Assembly (NCBI RefSeq): GCF_000236905.1
Contig: NC_016525.1
Coordinates: 744,001 to 808,000 of the forward strand
DNA: 64,000 nt
Direction of reading: 5' to 3'
DNA from: Tetrapisispora phaffii CBS 4417
Taxonomy: Eukaryota > Ascomycota > Saccharomycetes > Saccharomycetales > Saccharomycetaceae
Shown here in pieces: positions 30,601 through 39,259 of the stretch (positions are counted from its first letter, which is position 1; each line of letters starts with the position of its first letter). The notes under the pieces are model-generated. The model was not told the origin of the DNA. It made no database searches and saw nothing but the letters and a program-made list of their open reading frames with translations. The position numbers and the translations under genes were made by a program.

Positions 30601-32030
30601 TAAGAAGAGGACCAGAAACTTTACGTGAAATATCTTTCCAAAATTCGTTTGGTAGGGACTTAAATGATGCATATGAGTGGGTGATGAATTATAAGAGAAG
30701 TAAGGACATTAGTAATTTAAATCAAGCTTGGGATATCTATTATAACATTTTTAGAAGAATTAGCAGACAATTACCACAATTGCAAGTTTTGGAATTACAA
30801 CACGTGTCTCCGAAGTTACTAGCTGCTCGTGATTTAGAACTAGCCGTACCTGGTACTTACCAAGCCGGTGAACCTTTAGTTAGAATTTCTAGATTTGATC
30901 CAGTATTAACAGTTATTTCTTCTAAACAAAGGCCACGTAAAGTTACTATTAAAGGTAGCGATGGTAAAGATTACTTATATGCTCTGAAGGGTCACGAAGA
31001 TATCAGACAAGATAAACTAGTTATGCAATTGTTTGGTTTGGTGAACACCTTACTACAGCATGACCCAGACTGCTTCCAAAGACATTTAGATATCCAAAAA
31101 TTCCCAGTCATCCCATTATCTCCAAGATCTGGGTTAATTGGATGGGTTTCAAACAGTGACACATTGCATGTGTTGATACGTGAACATAGAGAAGCTAAGA
31201 AAGTTCCACTTAATATAGAGCATTGGGTCATGTTGCAAATGGCACCAGATTATGACAGCTTAACCTTATTACAAAAGGTAGAAGTTTTTACATATGCTTT
31301 GGATAACACTAGAGGTCAAGATTTATATAAGGTTTTATGGTTGAAGAGTCGATCATCTGAATCTTGGTTAGAAAGAAGAACTACATATACAAGATCATTG
31401 GCCGTCATGTCTATGGTCGGCTATATATTAGGTTTAGGAGATCGTCATCCAAGTAATTTGTTATTAGACAGGATAACTGGTAAGGTCGTTCACATCGATT
31501 TTGGCGATTGTTTTGAAGCAGCAATATTAAGAGAAAAGTATCCCGAAAAAGTTCCATTCAGATTAACGAGGATGTTAACATATGCGATGGAAGTTAGTGG
31601 TGTTGAAGGTAGTTTCCGTATAACGTGTGAAAGTGTTATGAGAGTTTTAAGAGCAAATAAAGATTCTCTGATGGCAATATTGGAAGCTTTTGTGTACGAT
31701 CCATTGATTCATTGGGGGTTTGATCTACCCACTCAGACAATTATGGAAAGTACAGGTATTGAATTTCCTATTTTAAACCCAAGTGAATTGTTGAGAAAAG
31801 GTGCTATTACCGCTGAAGAAGCCTCAAAAATGGAACTTGAACAGAAAACGCAAATTAGAAATGCACGTTCAATGTTAGTACTTAAAAGAATAACAGATAA
31901 ATTGGCAGGCAATGATATACCTAGATTTACAGAATTGGATGTTCCTGAGCAAGTTGACAAATTAATTCAACAAGCAACATCTGTTGAAAATTTATGTCAA
32001 CATTATATTGGTTGGTGTCCATTCTGGTAA
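24648..32030 (+). CDS. TOR1: TOR kinase (PI3K-like protein kinase of TORC1/TORC2)
   Basis: Target-of-rapamycin kinase, the nutrient-sensing growth controller; 2460 aa (S. cerevisiae Tor1 2470, Tor2 2474). HEAT repeats fill about residues 60-1230, then the FAT domain. The FRB domain starts near 1942 ([20 protein letters not shown]); its Ser1962 in DASRQFF is the residue whose mutation gives rapamycin resistance in other TORs, so FKBP12-rapamycin binding is expected. The kinase core has [31 protein letters not shown] with D2265 and N2270, and HIDFGD with D2284. The FATC tail ends [14 protein letters not shown]. Neighbours are mixed: CCT5 on one side as for TOR1, an EAP1-like gene on the other as for TOR2. 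The symbol is therefore by position only; it could serve as the sole TOR or as one of two. Confidence 0.95.
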   Translation: MLQLRRNVEARKAKKKLGSNRDSGNMSSSSTQNGVQSSAGNESTLDITTGPDGKVFVDNDHSMVDLETNFGTINIIFDKLKSPSAQERTQASLELKASLISVAREISTEQFQRFSNILNNKIFELIHGSDLNEKMGGILAVDTLIDFYVHTEELPNQTSRLANYLRVLIPSNDTEVMRAAATTLGKLAIPGGTLTSDFVEFEVKTCIEWLTTSPGNNSSSSKQEHRKHAALLIVTALANNSPYLLYPYVNSILDNIWRALRDSKLVIRLDAAITLGKCLSIIQNRDSTLTKQWYERLFKGCIYGLSLSSNDATHATLLVYRELLALRGSYLNGKYDEIYYSTIKYKEHKSDVIRNEVYAIIPLLASFNPHQFTTKYLDQIMIYYLMVLKNLNASSTNIADKPFILISIGNIASEVAGSITPFLDAILGNIRDGLKTKYKNRKTFERGLFYCISKLASAVRGALAKHLNKDILDLILACQLSDYMQDTLMTLNKMIPALQPTINERLLNLLCIYLSGEEFQQPGSPNVQKSFSLATARDWRDKTIFKKTGEINDDDNDARILTQTFRMLQTIVHKYSLTEFVQIVTISYIEHQNPFVRKLAALTSCDLFVKEDICELTSLHALNSVSEVLSKLLALAITDPVADIRFEILQHLNSKFDPHLAQPDNIRLLFMALNDEVFVIQMEALKIIGRLTSVNPAYIIPSLRKTLLELLTQLKYSVKPRKNEESATLLCTLISSSKEVTKAYIEPILDVLLPKSQDSSSVVASTALKTVGELSVVGGEEMKQYLDDLMPMIINTFQDQSNSFKRDAALKTLGQLASSSGYVIEPLLEYPELLGVLISILKSESSLNIRRETVRLIGILGALDPYKHREVEVTLNTKISVEQNAPSIDIALLMQGMSPSNEEYYPTVVINTVLKILRDPSLSTHHTAVIQAIMHIFQVLGLRCVSFLSQIVPAIINIMHTCPPSLLEFYFQQLGLLINVVKQHIRPHVNEIYGVIQKFIPIIKLQIPIIAVIEVISKSMEGEFKKFVPQTLTFFINILENDKSPKKAVSIRILKSIVVFNSNIEDFSHLIIPTIVRMSEFSHGNLKKMSIVTIGKLAKSINISEMSSRIVQTLVRILNNGDNELTKCIMNTLSLLLLQLGTDFTVFIPVINKSLIRNHIQHSIYDQLVNQLLNNEGLPTNIVFDKEYDTPSKDVAEIESPPAKLPVNKQVLQNAWDCSQQRTREDWQEWIRRLSIQLLKESPSHALRACSNLAGIYNPLARDLFNASFSSVWTELYSQYQEDLVNSLCTALSSPHNPPEIHQTLLNLVEFMEHDDKSLPIPIQVLGKYAQKCHAYAKALHYKEVEFIQEPSTSTIESLISINNQLHQTDAAIGILKHAQQHHDLQLKETWYEKLQRWDDALKAYTKREEEGEDSLEVMMGKMRSLHALGAWEKLSTLAESKWSGSKLDVKKIMAPLAAGAAWGLGEWERIEQYINVMKPQSPDKEFFDAVLAVHKSNFNEAEKHIFNARDLLVTEISALINESYDRAYGVVVRAQIIAELEEIIKYKKLPPDSENAIVIRNTWNKRLLGCQKNVDVWQRVLRVRSLVVKPKQDKQIWIKFANLCRKSGRMGLARKALNSLLEDGGDPDHPNTARAPPPVIYAQLKYLWSTGSQKDTLLHLIGFTSRMAHDLGLDPNNMIAQNVMKSSTIAPEHVDEYTKLLARCFLKQGEWRVQLQPNWRVENPDAILGSYLLATHFDNKWYKAWHNWALANFEVISMISSSSLEKVNVSSEASTNMMYKIENNSKESDIKDIQKEAFPAELIQRHVVPAIKGFFHSISLSESSSLQDTLRLLTLWFTFGGIPEATQAMHEGFRLIKIDNWLEVLPQLLSRIHQPNQVVSRSLLSLLSDLGKAHPQALIYPLTVAIKAESISRQKAALSIIEKMRMHSPTLVDQAELVSGELIRVTVLWYELWYEGLEDASRQFFGEHNTEKMFATLEPLHEMLRRGPETLREISFQNSFGRDLNDAYEWVMNYKRSKDISNLNQAWDIYYNIFRRISRQLPQLQVLELQHVSPKLLAARDLELAVPGTYQAGEPLVRISRFDPVLTVISSKQRPRKVTIKGSDGKDYLYALKGHEDIRQDKLVMQLFGLVNTLLQHDPDCFQRHLDIQKFPVIPLSPRSGLIGWVSNSDTLHVLIREHREAKKVPLNIEHWVMLQMAPDYDSLTLLQKVEVFTYALDNTRGQDLYKVLWLKSRSSESWLERRTTYTRSLAVMSMVGYILGLGDRHPSNLLLDRITGKVVHIDFGDCFEAAILREKYPEKVPFRLTRMLTYAMEVSGVEGSFRITCESVMRVLRANKDSLMAILEAFVYDPLIHWGFDLPTQTIMESTGIEFPILNPSELLRKGAITAEEASKMELEQKTQIRNARSMLVLKRITDKLAGNDIPRFTELDVPEQVDKLIQQATSVENLCQHYIGWCPFW

Positions 32031-32339
32031 TTAATGTACTGCCTTGCTACGAATAATTGTCTATAAAAGGCATTATTAATAGATAAATTACATATTGAAG
32101 ATCAAACATGTTTACTTATTAGTCTGTCTATGTATAATATATACTAAATATTGAAATGAGAATTTTTTGGATATTCTGAAATTAGAATTTAAATAAAAAC
32201 ATATATGAATGCTTATTTATAATAATCGCTAAACATGAACTGAGTTAAATATTTTATATATGGATCACTGATTGTTGAACAATGTACTCTATTTAAACTT
32301 TGACGAAACCTTAGTTTAGGGATCATGGTTCTGAGGCAT
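32031..32339. other. Convergent intergenic region (TOR / EAP1-like)
   Basis: Short AT-rich 3'-3' interval shared by two convergent genes; no feature beyond likely polyadenylation signals. Confidence 0.5.
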
Positions 32340-33491
32340 TTAGATGTGTGGTTGGGTAAAATACTGATTCTCATAATTTGCTTTGTTAATACTTGAATTA
32401 GGTAATGTGGTCTGTTCACTTTGATAATAGTTAATATCATTCTTTTCAGTCCTATTATAATAGACAGGAGGGTTATTTTCGTCGAGTACTGGATATGACT
32501 TAAGTTTATTGTCAGGCAAAAAAGGGTTAGGATAATAACAGAAAAAATTTTCAAAAACATTATTTTCAGGATTACTATAAGATCTGTTTTTGACATTGGA
32601 TCTGAAATTATTAGCATTAGTTGATATTGGTTGCTGATTGAAAGTATTTTGAATTAGGTTAGAGTTAGTAGAGTTCCTTCGAAACATATTAGGATATATA
32701 ACGTTTTCTGGATTATTAAATATGTGATTCGGCATATTATTCAAGTTTGTTGAGTATTGCTTGCTGGACTTTGTGACACCATTGTATGCCATTGGATAAC
32801 ATTCGTTATTCCAGCTGACTTGTGGTATGTTCTGCTGTTTATTATCATTTAAAAAAGGATTAGTAAATCGTTTGTCATTGTTCATTTCAATGAACCCCAT
32901 ATATTGCGGAAAATATTCTTCTCTATTGGAGGCATCAAATATGTTCGAACTAGGTGAGTTTAATGGTGATGTCTCTATCGATGATTGTCCAGAATGAGTT
33001 GAACCTGAACTGATTGAGAAAAACTTTGAAAAGATTGAAGTAGGGGAGGTATTTTCATAATCATTTAAACTGTCCTGGTTGATTGAAATATTTTTATCCA
33101 CTTTATATTCTTCCTCTGGCATCTTATTCCAAAGACTGCTTTTTCTTGACACATTTTTCGTAGATAAGGTATTTTCTTCCTTGGTCTTCATGGACGACCT
33201 TTTTACGTTGGAACCTGGATGATGTATCCTCCAAAATGAGTAGTTAGGTAATTGTAATGATGCTTTTGTTAAATAATGTTTAGGAATTGATTTGAATACT
33301 TCTAAAAGTTCACTTGGTTTGTATTGTATTTTTTTGTTTGACTCTTTTAAAGATATTTCATCATCTAATGTGGCAACGCATGTCAAAGGTTCCAATACTT
33401 CTTCTCTATTTTTTGTCTTATTCTTATCTTCTTGATGATTTTTTAGTTCTAAAAATAAGTCGTTATAATTACTTTCATCTTGAGCTTTCAT
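32340..33491 (-). CDS. EAP1: Probable EAP1, eIF4E-binding translation repressor
   Basis: A 383-aa, disordered, Asn/Ser-rich protein. Near the N-terminus residues 57-63 read YKPSELL, which fits the eIF4E-binding consensus Y-x4-L-hydrophobic. This is followed by YSFWRIHHPGS. S. cerevisiae EAP1 (YKL204W), an eIF4E-associated protein that acts downstream of TOR, is the direct neighbour of TOR2, with the same relative arrangement as here. Motif plus synteny support the call. The protein is much shorter than S. cerevisiae Eap1 (632 aa). The rest contains low-complexity segments such as NPFLNDNKQQ and NPENV, with no folded domain visible. A weaker alternative is another disordered RNA-regulatory protein. 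Confidence 0.6.
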   Translation of the reverse strand: MKAQDESNYNDLFLELKNHQEDKNKTKNREEVLEPLTCVATLDDEISLKESNKKIQYKPSELLEVFKSIPKHYLTKASLQLPNYSFWRIHHPGSNVKRSSMKTKEENTLSTKNVSRKSSLWNKMPEEEYKVDKNISINQDSLNDYENTSPTSIFSKFFSISSGSTHSGQSSIETSPLNSPSSNIFDASNREEYFPQYMGFIEMNNDKRFTNPFLNDNKQQNIPQVSWNNECYPMAYNGVTKSSKQYSTNLNNMPNHIFNNPENVIYPNMFRRNSTNSNLIQNTFNQQPISTNANNFRSNVKNRSYSNPENNVFENFFCYYPNPFLPDNKLKSYPVLDENNPPVYYNRTEKNDINYYQSEQTTLPNSSINKANYENQYFTQPHI

Positions 33492-34124
33492 TTCTTTAAG
33501 ATATGATTATTCAGGTTATATAGTTGCTCTAGTATCTTTCACGATTTTTTATTGAAATTATGAACAACACGGTATCTTAGGAAGTCATTTTATATACAAT
33601 GATTCAGGGTATTGAAATATATAAGGTACTCGCATATTATACGTTTTTATCTTGGATAAAGTACATATAATTTAGGTGAATAATTGGTCAAAGATTAAAT
33701 TTGCCTTTATATATCTTATTATAACCACAATACTTATTTAGTATAAAAAGTAACGAGTTTTAAGGTTTAATTTAAGGGCCAATTTTAAAATGCTGTTAGT
33801 TAAATAGATATGACTTTGGTTAATGCATCCGATTTTAAATGAATAGAGGCATTTTTAAGTGGTGCATTACGGTCATTAAGTGGTACATGAATACAGCATA
33901 ATATTCATTTAATAATTATCAGGTTAAATAGATAACTAAGTACAGAAATTATTTTCTGTTGATGCTGGGGAAATTATGTTTAGTTAAATTTTTATCCTTT
34001 CTCTTGATATAGGGGATACTATATTCAAGACAAAAATATAAATAGGGAAAAATGTTGTTTATAAATATAAGTTGAATTTATCTATCATTTCAACTTTTAA
34101 TATATATTATTTAATGAATTTTAT
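33492..34124. other. Intergenic region between LIA1 and EAP1-like gene
   Basis: 0.63 kb of AT-rich DNA, containing the EAP1-like promoter and the LIA1 3' end. No gene seen. Confidence 0.5.
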
Positions 34125-35093
34125 TTAAGATGGAGCATATTCTAATTGGGCACTGTTTTCGTATTCGTACATATCTAGAGCTACAATAGCAGATTCTCTG
34201 ACAACATCAACTTCATCGTTTAAGTAGCCTTTTAAGATTGGTAAGACATCATCAGTAGCAATGGCACCTAAAGCTTCAGCAGCTTCATGCCTGACCATTG
34301 GAGCTTCTTCTTTTCTACCTAAAACTTCGACTAAGTTTGGAACAATGCATGGGTTACCTAGTTGACCGAAAACATAAGCAATTTCATGTTTAAATAAAGC
34401 AGATGGATCGTTGAAACCAGAAGCTAAAGCAAAACAAGCTTCATCGGTACCAACATCTCTTAGTCTGAACATAGCTCTGTATCTTTCAAACATTGGCTTC
34501 TCTTGGTCATTTAAGATGCTTTTTAATTCTTCAATCTTGTAATCCTGTTGTAAAGCTAATGGTGGAGCTGGGTCGATGGAAGAGTACAATGATTGTTGTA
34601 AGTGCTCAGCATCCTTTTCAGTACCGTGTTGCCATTTGATTCTAGAGGCAGCTAATTCGCAAGTTTGTCTAACTTCTAAAGCTGGATCTTCAACAGCAGC
34701 CTTTTCTAATAACTCTAAAGAGTTAATGTCACCCAAAGCACCTAAAGCTTCAGCAGCTTCATGTCTGACCATACACTGTTGGTTTTGGTCAAGAGTGACT
34801 TCTCTTAAAATTTGACAACTTTCCATGTTCTTGGTTTGACCTAAGACGTAAGCAACTTCATGCTTTAATAGTTCACTTTCATCATTGAAACATTCGGCGA
34901 TGTAATAAACAGCTAATTTAGCAACGTCTGGTTTAGCTTGAAAGTCTTCGGCTAATGTCTTTAAGTTAAACAAAGCTCTGAATCTGTTAGCTAATTCGGT
35001 GTTTCCAGATTTGTTGATTAAGATATCTCTTAATTCTTCCATAGTGGAACCGTCAACTAGTTCTTGGAAATGCTTTTCAAAATTAGTAGACAT
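34125..35093 (-). CDS. LIA1: LIA1, deoxyhypusine hydroxylase
   Basis: Completes hypusine formation on translation factor eIF5A by hydroxylating deoxyhypusine. 322 aa (S. cerevisiae 325). HEAT-like repeats of E-Z type form two symmetrical halves. The four His-Glu iron-binding pairs are all present: H78-E79 ([12 protein letters not shown]), H111-E112 ([15 protein letters not shown]), H236-E237 ([12 protein letters not shown]) and H269-E270 ([12 protein letters not shown]). Codon use is strongly biased toward yeast optimal codons, fitting an abundant enzyme. Upstream there is a PAC plus RRPE pair, so it appears to be co-regulated with ribosome biogenesis. Confidence 0.96.
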   Translation of the reverse strand: MSTNFEKHFQELVDGSTMEELRDILINKSGNTELANRFRALFNLKTLAEDFQAKPDVAKLAVYYIAECFNDESELLKHEVAYVLGQTKNMESCQILREVTLDQNQQCMVRHEAAEALGALGDINSLELLEKAAVEDPALEVRQTCELAASRIKWQHGTEKDAEHLQQSLYSSIDPAPPLALQQDYKIEELKSILNDQEKPMFERYRAMFRLRDVGTDEACFALASGFNDPSALFKHEIAYVFGQLGNPCIVPNLVEVLGRKEEAPMVRHEAAEALGAIATDDVLPILKGYLNDEVDVVRESAIVALDMYEYENSAQLEYAPS

Positions 35094-35295
35094 GTTGTTT
35101 GATTCGGGGATATTGTGTGTATGGGTCTGATCAATACTCTAAAGATAAGAGTTTTATTTTAAACTATAAAAAAAAGAACGAATTAAATAAGCAAGCAAGT
35201 TAATATAGGAATGCTAATTAGTTCCCATATGATCTTGTGAGTATATATATTTCCCATATATTTATATATATTCGTATATTTTCAATGAGCTAGCC

Positions 35296-35303
35296 CTCAT
35301 CGC
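35296..35303 (-). promoter_or_regulatory. PAC element upstream of LIA1
   Basis: CTCATCGC, the reverse complement of the PAC core GCGATGAG, about 200 bases upstream of the LIA1 ATG and in the same orientation as the gene. Confidence 0.65.
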
Positions 35304-35339
35304 TGTATTTGAAATAAATATTGTTCGAAAGAGATTTTT

Positions 35340-35350
35340 AAAATTTTTCA
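35340..35350 (-). promoter_or_regulatory. RRPE element upstream of LIA1
   Basis: AAAATTTTTCA, an exact reverse complement of the RRPE consensus TGAAAAATTTT, 36 bases beyond the PAC box and thus distal to it relative to the gene, the usual order in ribosome-biogenesis promoters. Confidence 0.65.
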
Positions 35351-36055
35351 ATTCGTTTAACAATTCCAAAAAAAAAAAAAAGTTTCCTACTGCGGATAAA
35401 CTCTTGCAAAGTTAACGATGCTATAAAAATTTGAGACATTACGAAACTTTTGATTTCGAAAAACTCCACCTATGATTGAAACAGGTTCGATGCACAATTA
35501 ATGTCATCTCATTTATGTTAGGGACGCATAGTTATAGTTATAGTACGTCGTTGTACCTGCTGCCTATTCACAGTATGAAGGACATTACTAAAATAAACTA
35601 TTGAATGTCTACATTATCATTTGTGATAAAGTATCGAACAGGATAACACCGTCGTAAAAGGTAAATGTTTCAATGGCTTGTAGCAATAAATTGATATATT
35701 GGATCCATTTATTTTGATTGTTGAATGCAGTCCTATGGATTGCGCGTACTTATTCCTCTCTCTTTGAATATACATGTATTCTTTAAAGCATCGACTTTTT
35801 TAACTACTATCGCATAAGAAGATTCAAATAATGTGTTCGGCAACGCATAGTTATCAAGACATCATCTTAACTTTGAAATATGAAGTACCTGGTCTCAGAG
35901 CGACAGCACCGTTTGATGATCTTATATGCTGCAGAATATAAATAAGCGTAAAAAAGGTATTATATCACAATAAGTGGCCTTGTAAAAGAGACAATCAAAT
36001 TACAAAATTATATTTTTAGAGTTTAATTAAAACTCTAATGATAGCCAATAATTAA

Positions 36056-36345
36056 TGTCAGGAATCAAATACCATCCCCACATAGTATCCCTCTACAGGG
36101 TATATTTACTGTAAAGAGAGATGGGACACATAAGGCTAGAATTGTCTACAGAGGTGACAAACAAAGTGATGTCACGTATGACATAACTCATATATAAAGA
36201 GGACATCTAAGTGCTCAATATGAGAATTCATTACTTTAATATATTAATAGTTGTTAGATTATATACTATATAATCAGATTAATCTCTCTGGTCTCTTGGA
36301 CCTGGATCAATGAATTATTTAACTATTGATTACCGGGGTTTATAT
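36056..36345 (+). mobile_element. Degenerate LTR-like sequence
   Basis: Begins TGTCAG like the intact solo LTR at 36826. It shares AACTCATATATAAAGAGGACATCTAA (one base run of this type at about 36185-36210) and ATCAAT-ATTTAACTATT near 36308-36333 with it, in the same order, but is otherwise poorly conserved. The right end is not defined. Probably an older, diverged member of the same retrotransposon LTR family. Confidence 0.4.
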
Positions 36346-36565
36346 ATACATAATATTTCAATCTACCGTTCTGTCCAACGAGACGACGTCGTCGAGCTGA
36401 ACACGTACGGCAGACTGATGGTTCTACAGTACTATTTATGCATTAGAAATTCTGCTATTACATTCTCGTGAACACTTATTGTTTCAGGTTTGCAACAATA
36501 ATCTCCTAAAGAGGTAACAACTGGTATCATATATTCAGCTATACCTCCAGTGACATTTCCAACAC

Positions 36566-36739
36566 TAAGTCTATATAGAATTGTTTAAATATACTAATAA
36601 AAGACCAATCAATTATTTAACTATTACGAAATGGACTACTCGAAAGCAACTAAAGTGACTAAAACGGCACTAACTTAGATGTTGGTACTAACCGACATAA
36701 GGTTGTTTCTCCACACCAACATAAGGTTGCTTCTCCACA
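36566..36739 (+). mobile_element. Truncated LTR fragment with internal duplication
   Basis: About 174 bases closely matching the 3' part of the solo LTR at 36826-37234 (from CTATATAGAAT through ATGGACTA to TTCTCCACA). The match stops abruptly at the terminal CCACA, exactly where the LTR ends. A 24-base unit ending in TTCTCCACA is tandemly duplicated at 36692-36715 and 36716-36739. The Gag-type reading frame that begins in the intact copy is interrupted here by a stop. Confidence 0.6.
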
Positions 36740-36825
36740 AATTTAAATATCTAGTATGTAATTTAACAACTATTAATATATTAAAGCAATGAATACAACT
36801 ATTGAGCAAAAACGTTGAAGGTTAG

Positions 36826-37234
36826 TGTCAGAAGAATTATTGTAGTGTATGTGACAGAACTAAGTGTTTATGACACTTTGAGTCCAGAACCAATAGATCA
36901 CTTACTAATGGAAAGAGGTCCAGAACAATCTTCCAAGTGGTAGGTGAAAATTTCTACACTACAATGTAAATGGCTACATGATAAACACAGATGTACAATA
37001 CAGCACTAAAGAGCCTAGGAGGATGAATGAACACGTACACATGTTCATTCAACTGTCAGATTAACTCATATATAAGGAGGGCATCTAACTCTATATAGAA
37101 TAGTTTAATTACACTAATAAAAGATCAATCGATTATTTAACTATAAAGAAGATGGACTATACTAGAGCAACTGAAGTGGCTAATGACACTAACTTAGATG
37201 TTGGAACTACCCAACATAAGCTTGTTTCTCCACA
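36826..37234 (+). mobile_element. Solo LTR of a Ty1/copia-type retrotransposon
   Basis: A 409-base element starting TGTCAG and ending TCTCCACA (TG...CA termini), flanked by a perfect 5-base target duplication GTTAG at 36821-36825 and 37235-37239. A TATA-like CATATATAAGG lies at about 37068, where transcription would start in the LTR. An ATG at 37152 opens a frame (MDYTRATEVANDTNLDVGTTQHKLVSPQ) running to the LTR end, as the Gag start does inside the LTRs of Ty1 and Ty2. The insertion is 95 bases upstream of a tRNA gene, the classic target of Ty elements. No internal domain remains, so it arose by LTR-LTR recombination. Confidence 0.85.
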
Positions 37235-37329
37235 GTTAGTTCTTAAGTTGATTGGTTATATGTTTAGATCCTTTGTAATCTGCTTCAATATTACGAACTC
37301 GGTTCGAGAAGTTTCCCGAAGTATTTTTC

Positions 37330-37401
37330 GCCCCTTTGGCCAAGTGGTAAGGCATCGCACTCGTAATGCGGGGATCATGGGTTCAATTCCCATAGGGGGC
37401 A
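37330..37401 (+). tRNA. tRNA-Thr (anticodon CGT)
   Basis: 72-base cloverleaf with no intron. Acceptor stem 37330-37336 pairs with 37394-37400, discriminator A37401. D-arm GCC/GGC with an AAGTGGTAA loop; anticodon stem TCGCA/TGCGG around loop CTCGTAA with anticodon CGT at 37362-37364 (reads ACG, Thr); T-arm ATGGG-TTCAATT-CCCAT containing the B box GGTTCAATTCC. An oligo-T terminator follows (37405-37416). The CCA is not encoded, as expected for a nuclear gene. One solo LTR lies immediately upstream. Confidence 0.95.
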
Positions 37402-37594
37402 TGTGTTTTCTTTTTTGCATTATCATCATAGTGCAATAACTATCTATCTATTATATATTAAAATGCATGTGTATGTGTAATTAATATTACAAAATTATTT
37501 ATCTATTGTACATTTCTGCACATGCATGCATGAGTATCATTGTAAAAAGATATAGTAAGCAAACAGTAGTCTTAAATTATAATATGTGTTAATC

Positions 37595-38314
37595 TTAGTT
37601 GTTCTTCTTAGTTTTACCTTCATCACGTAGTGCATAAATATGACTAGTGAATGGTTCTTCCAATTTTAATGCACAGGAGTACATAGTATAGACGGTAAAT
37701 GTAACAAGTAAACCAGCGGCCTTACCATAAACCAAAGAGGTACCTAAGAAAGATAAAGTGGAACCTTGGTACATTGGGTTATTGGAGACGTTGAATGGGA
37801 AAGAAACAACTCTTTCATCCATCAAAATGCCGAAATAATCACCTAAGTATGTACCAGTGATACCTAACTGGTACATAGACGAAATGACTAAAACCTGGCC
37901 AATTAAGAAACTGACAACACCGGCAATCTTAACGTAAGTATGTTCTAAATATGGAGAAGTGAATTGATTTTTTAATGCTTGTTCAAAAAAGTAATCACGA
38001 GCAATACCTAATGAAAAGATAGTAAATGCTAAAATGTAACAACCTCTCTTTGCATTACCAGCTAATTTTGTTAAAAAATGAGTAGAAAATTCTAAACGGG
38101 CAACTAGATTCCAGAAGATGGGATTAAAGGCAACGAGTAACAGACTAATCTTCAAATTTTGATCATCGAAGTTAATTGATTCGAATAAATCTAAATAAAT
38201 ATCTAGAATATAATCAAATGCACTCGATAGTGAATTAATAGTTTCGGTGTTTTTGGCAGCTGAAGTTATTGCTGAGGAAACTGCAGAGACAGCAGAATTA
38301 GTAACAGAGCTCAT
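37595..38314 (-). CDS. OPI3: OPI3, phospholipid N-methyltransferase
   Basis: Methylene-fatty-acyl-phospholipid synthase; does the last two SAM-dependent methylations from phosphatidyl-monomethylethanolamine to phosphatidylcholine in the ER membrane. From ATG 38314 it has 239 aa (S. cerevisiae 206), the extra part being a Ser/Ala-rich N-terminus. Four hydrophobic segments are visible (around FNPIFWNLVARLEF, GCYILAFTIFSLGIARDYF, VKIAGVVSFLIGQVLVISSMYQLG, and AAGLLVTFTVYTMYSCALKLE). The signature GTYLGDYFGILMDERVVSFPFNVSNNPMYQGSTL holds the SAM-binding and catalytic motif, and LEEPFTSHIY is the second conserved motif. The frame upstream to 38365 begins with TTG and is not needed. Confidence 0.94.
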   Translation of the reverse strand: MSSVTNSAVSAVSSAITSAAKNTETINSLSSAFDYILDIYLDLFESINFDDQNLKISLLLVAFNPIFWNLVARLEFSTHFLTKLAGNAKRGCYILAFTIFSLGIARDYFFEQALKNQFTSPYLEHTYVKIAGVVSFLIGQVLVISSMYQLGITGTYLGDYFGILMDERVVSFPFNVSNNPMYQGSTLSFLGTSLVYGKAAGLLVTFTVYTMYSCALKLEEPFTSHIYALRDEGKTKKNN

Positions 38315-39259
38315 TATTGTGGTATCTTGAATTGGACTTTTAGTTTTATGAAGTGATGAAATCAACTATACAAAAAGTTTACGAAATAAAGTTACACTTA
38401 TGGAATGAAAAAAAATAACAATCTTATATATAAAGTATCAATAAAAGAAAATTAAGGTTATGTGCAAATCAAGAAAATATAATTAAAGAGCAATTATTTC
38501 AAGTATAACTTATTGGCAACAGTAAGGAACGCTAAATTTTAAACGATAAGACTCTTAATAAGTAGCAGCAATTATCACCTCTTCATCAAAAATCAGAATT
38601 TTTGAAATATTTTGAAACATGCGTTAGCGCATCATTGCACTTCCTTCAATTATTTTTCCGAATTGTGTTCAAGTACCACAATAAATTACAAATTACTAAT
38701 CTTACTAGTTCAGAATATATAAAATAATATCTTTCAACTCGAACTTTCGCTAGAAGTTACCATCGAATCACAAGTACGATCAATCAAATAAGAGAAGGAG
38801 AGATAACGTTTATCAAAACTTGTTTGTCGTACATTTTTGCTTACTAAAATTTACAATTTCTCCTACAGTCTCTCCCACACTTTCTTCCAATATTTCTTTA
38901 CTTGTTGGTTTGTTGAACCAAATTAAGAAGAACAAATCATCCAGCAAACATTGCAAATAAAAGATCATTTTTTGGAAAAACTGTTTTATATGCTATGTAA
39001 ACGTTATACCATGTGTATATGCGGGTAATGGTGTTTTTTTTCTAATTGTGATGGCAATAAGATGATGATGGTATTGCAGTGAAGGGTGATAAGAAACTCT
39101 CAGTTAATAGAGGTAGGGAAGGAGAAATAGATTATTGTTTAGATATGTCAATGTTGCATAACTATTACTATAACACAATCAAAAGTTAAATAAAAATATT
39201 ATGTGTGCTGTTTTCTTACATATGTAAATATATATTATGTATGGGGAGAGAAAATAAGC
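38315..39259. other. Intergenic region upstream of OPI3
   Basis: 0.95 kb between OPI3 and the end of UBA1 on the same strand. A Reb1-type CGGGTAA lies at 39022-39028. I looked for an inositol-responsive UAS-INO (CATGTGAAAT) and found only a weak partial match, TATGTGCAAAT near 38459-38469. No gene. Confidence 0.45.

Larger units (their letters stand above)
35094..36055. other. Upstream region of LIA1
   Basis: About 1 kb between LIA1 and the retrotransposon remnants. Contains a PAC and RRPE pair close to LIA1 and a 13-A run at about 35369-35381. Otherwise AT-rich, no gene. Confidence 0.5.

Noticed and set aside
35483..35493. GGTTCGATGC, a B-box-like sequence
   Set aside because: No A-box and no cloverleaf can be drawn around it, so not a tRNA gene.
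37152..37439. 95-aa open frame running from the LTR across the tRNA
   Set aside because: Begins as the Gag-start codons within the LTR and continues through tRNA-Thr by chance; not a separate gene.
39022..39028. CGGGTAA as a Reb1 site downstream of UBA1
   Set aside because: Only the 7-base core matches and it is 700 bases from the OPI3 start; kept as a note in the intergenic entry rather than as a feature.
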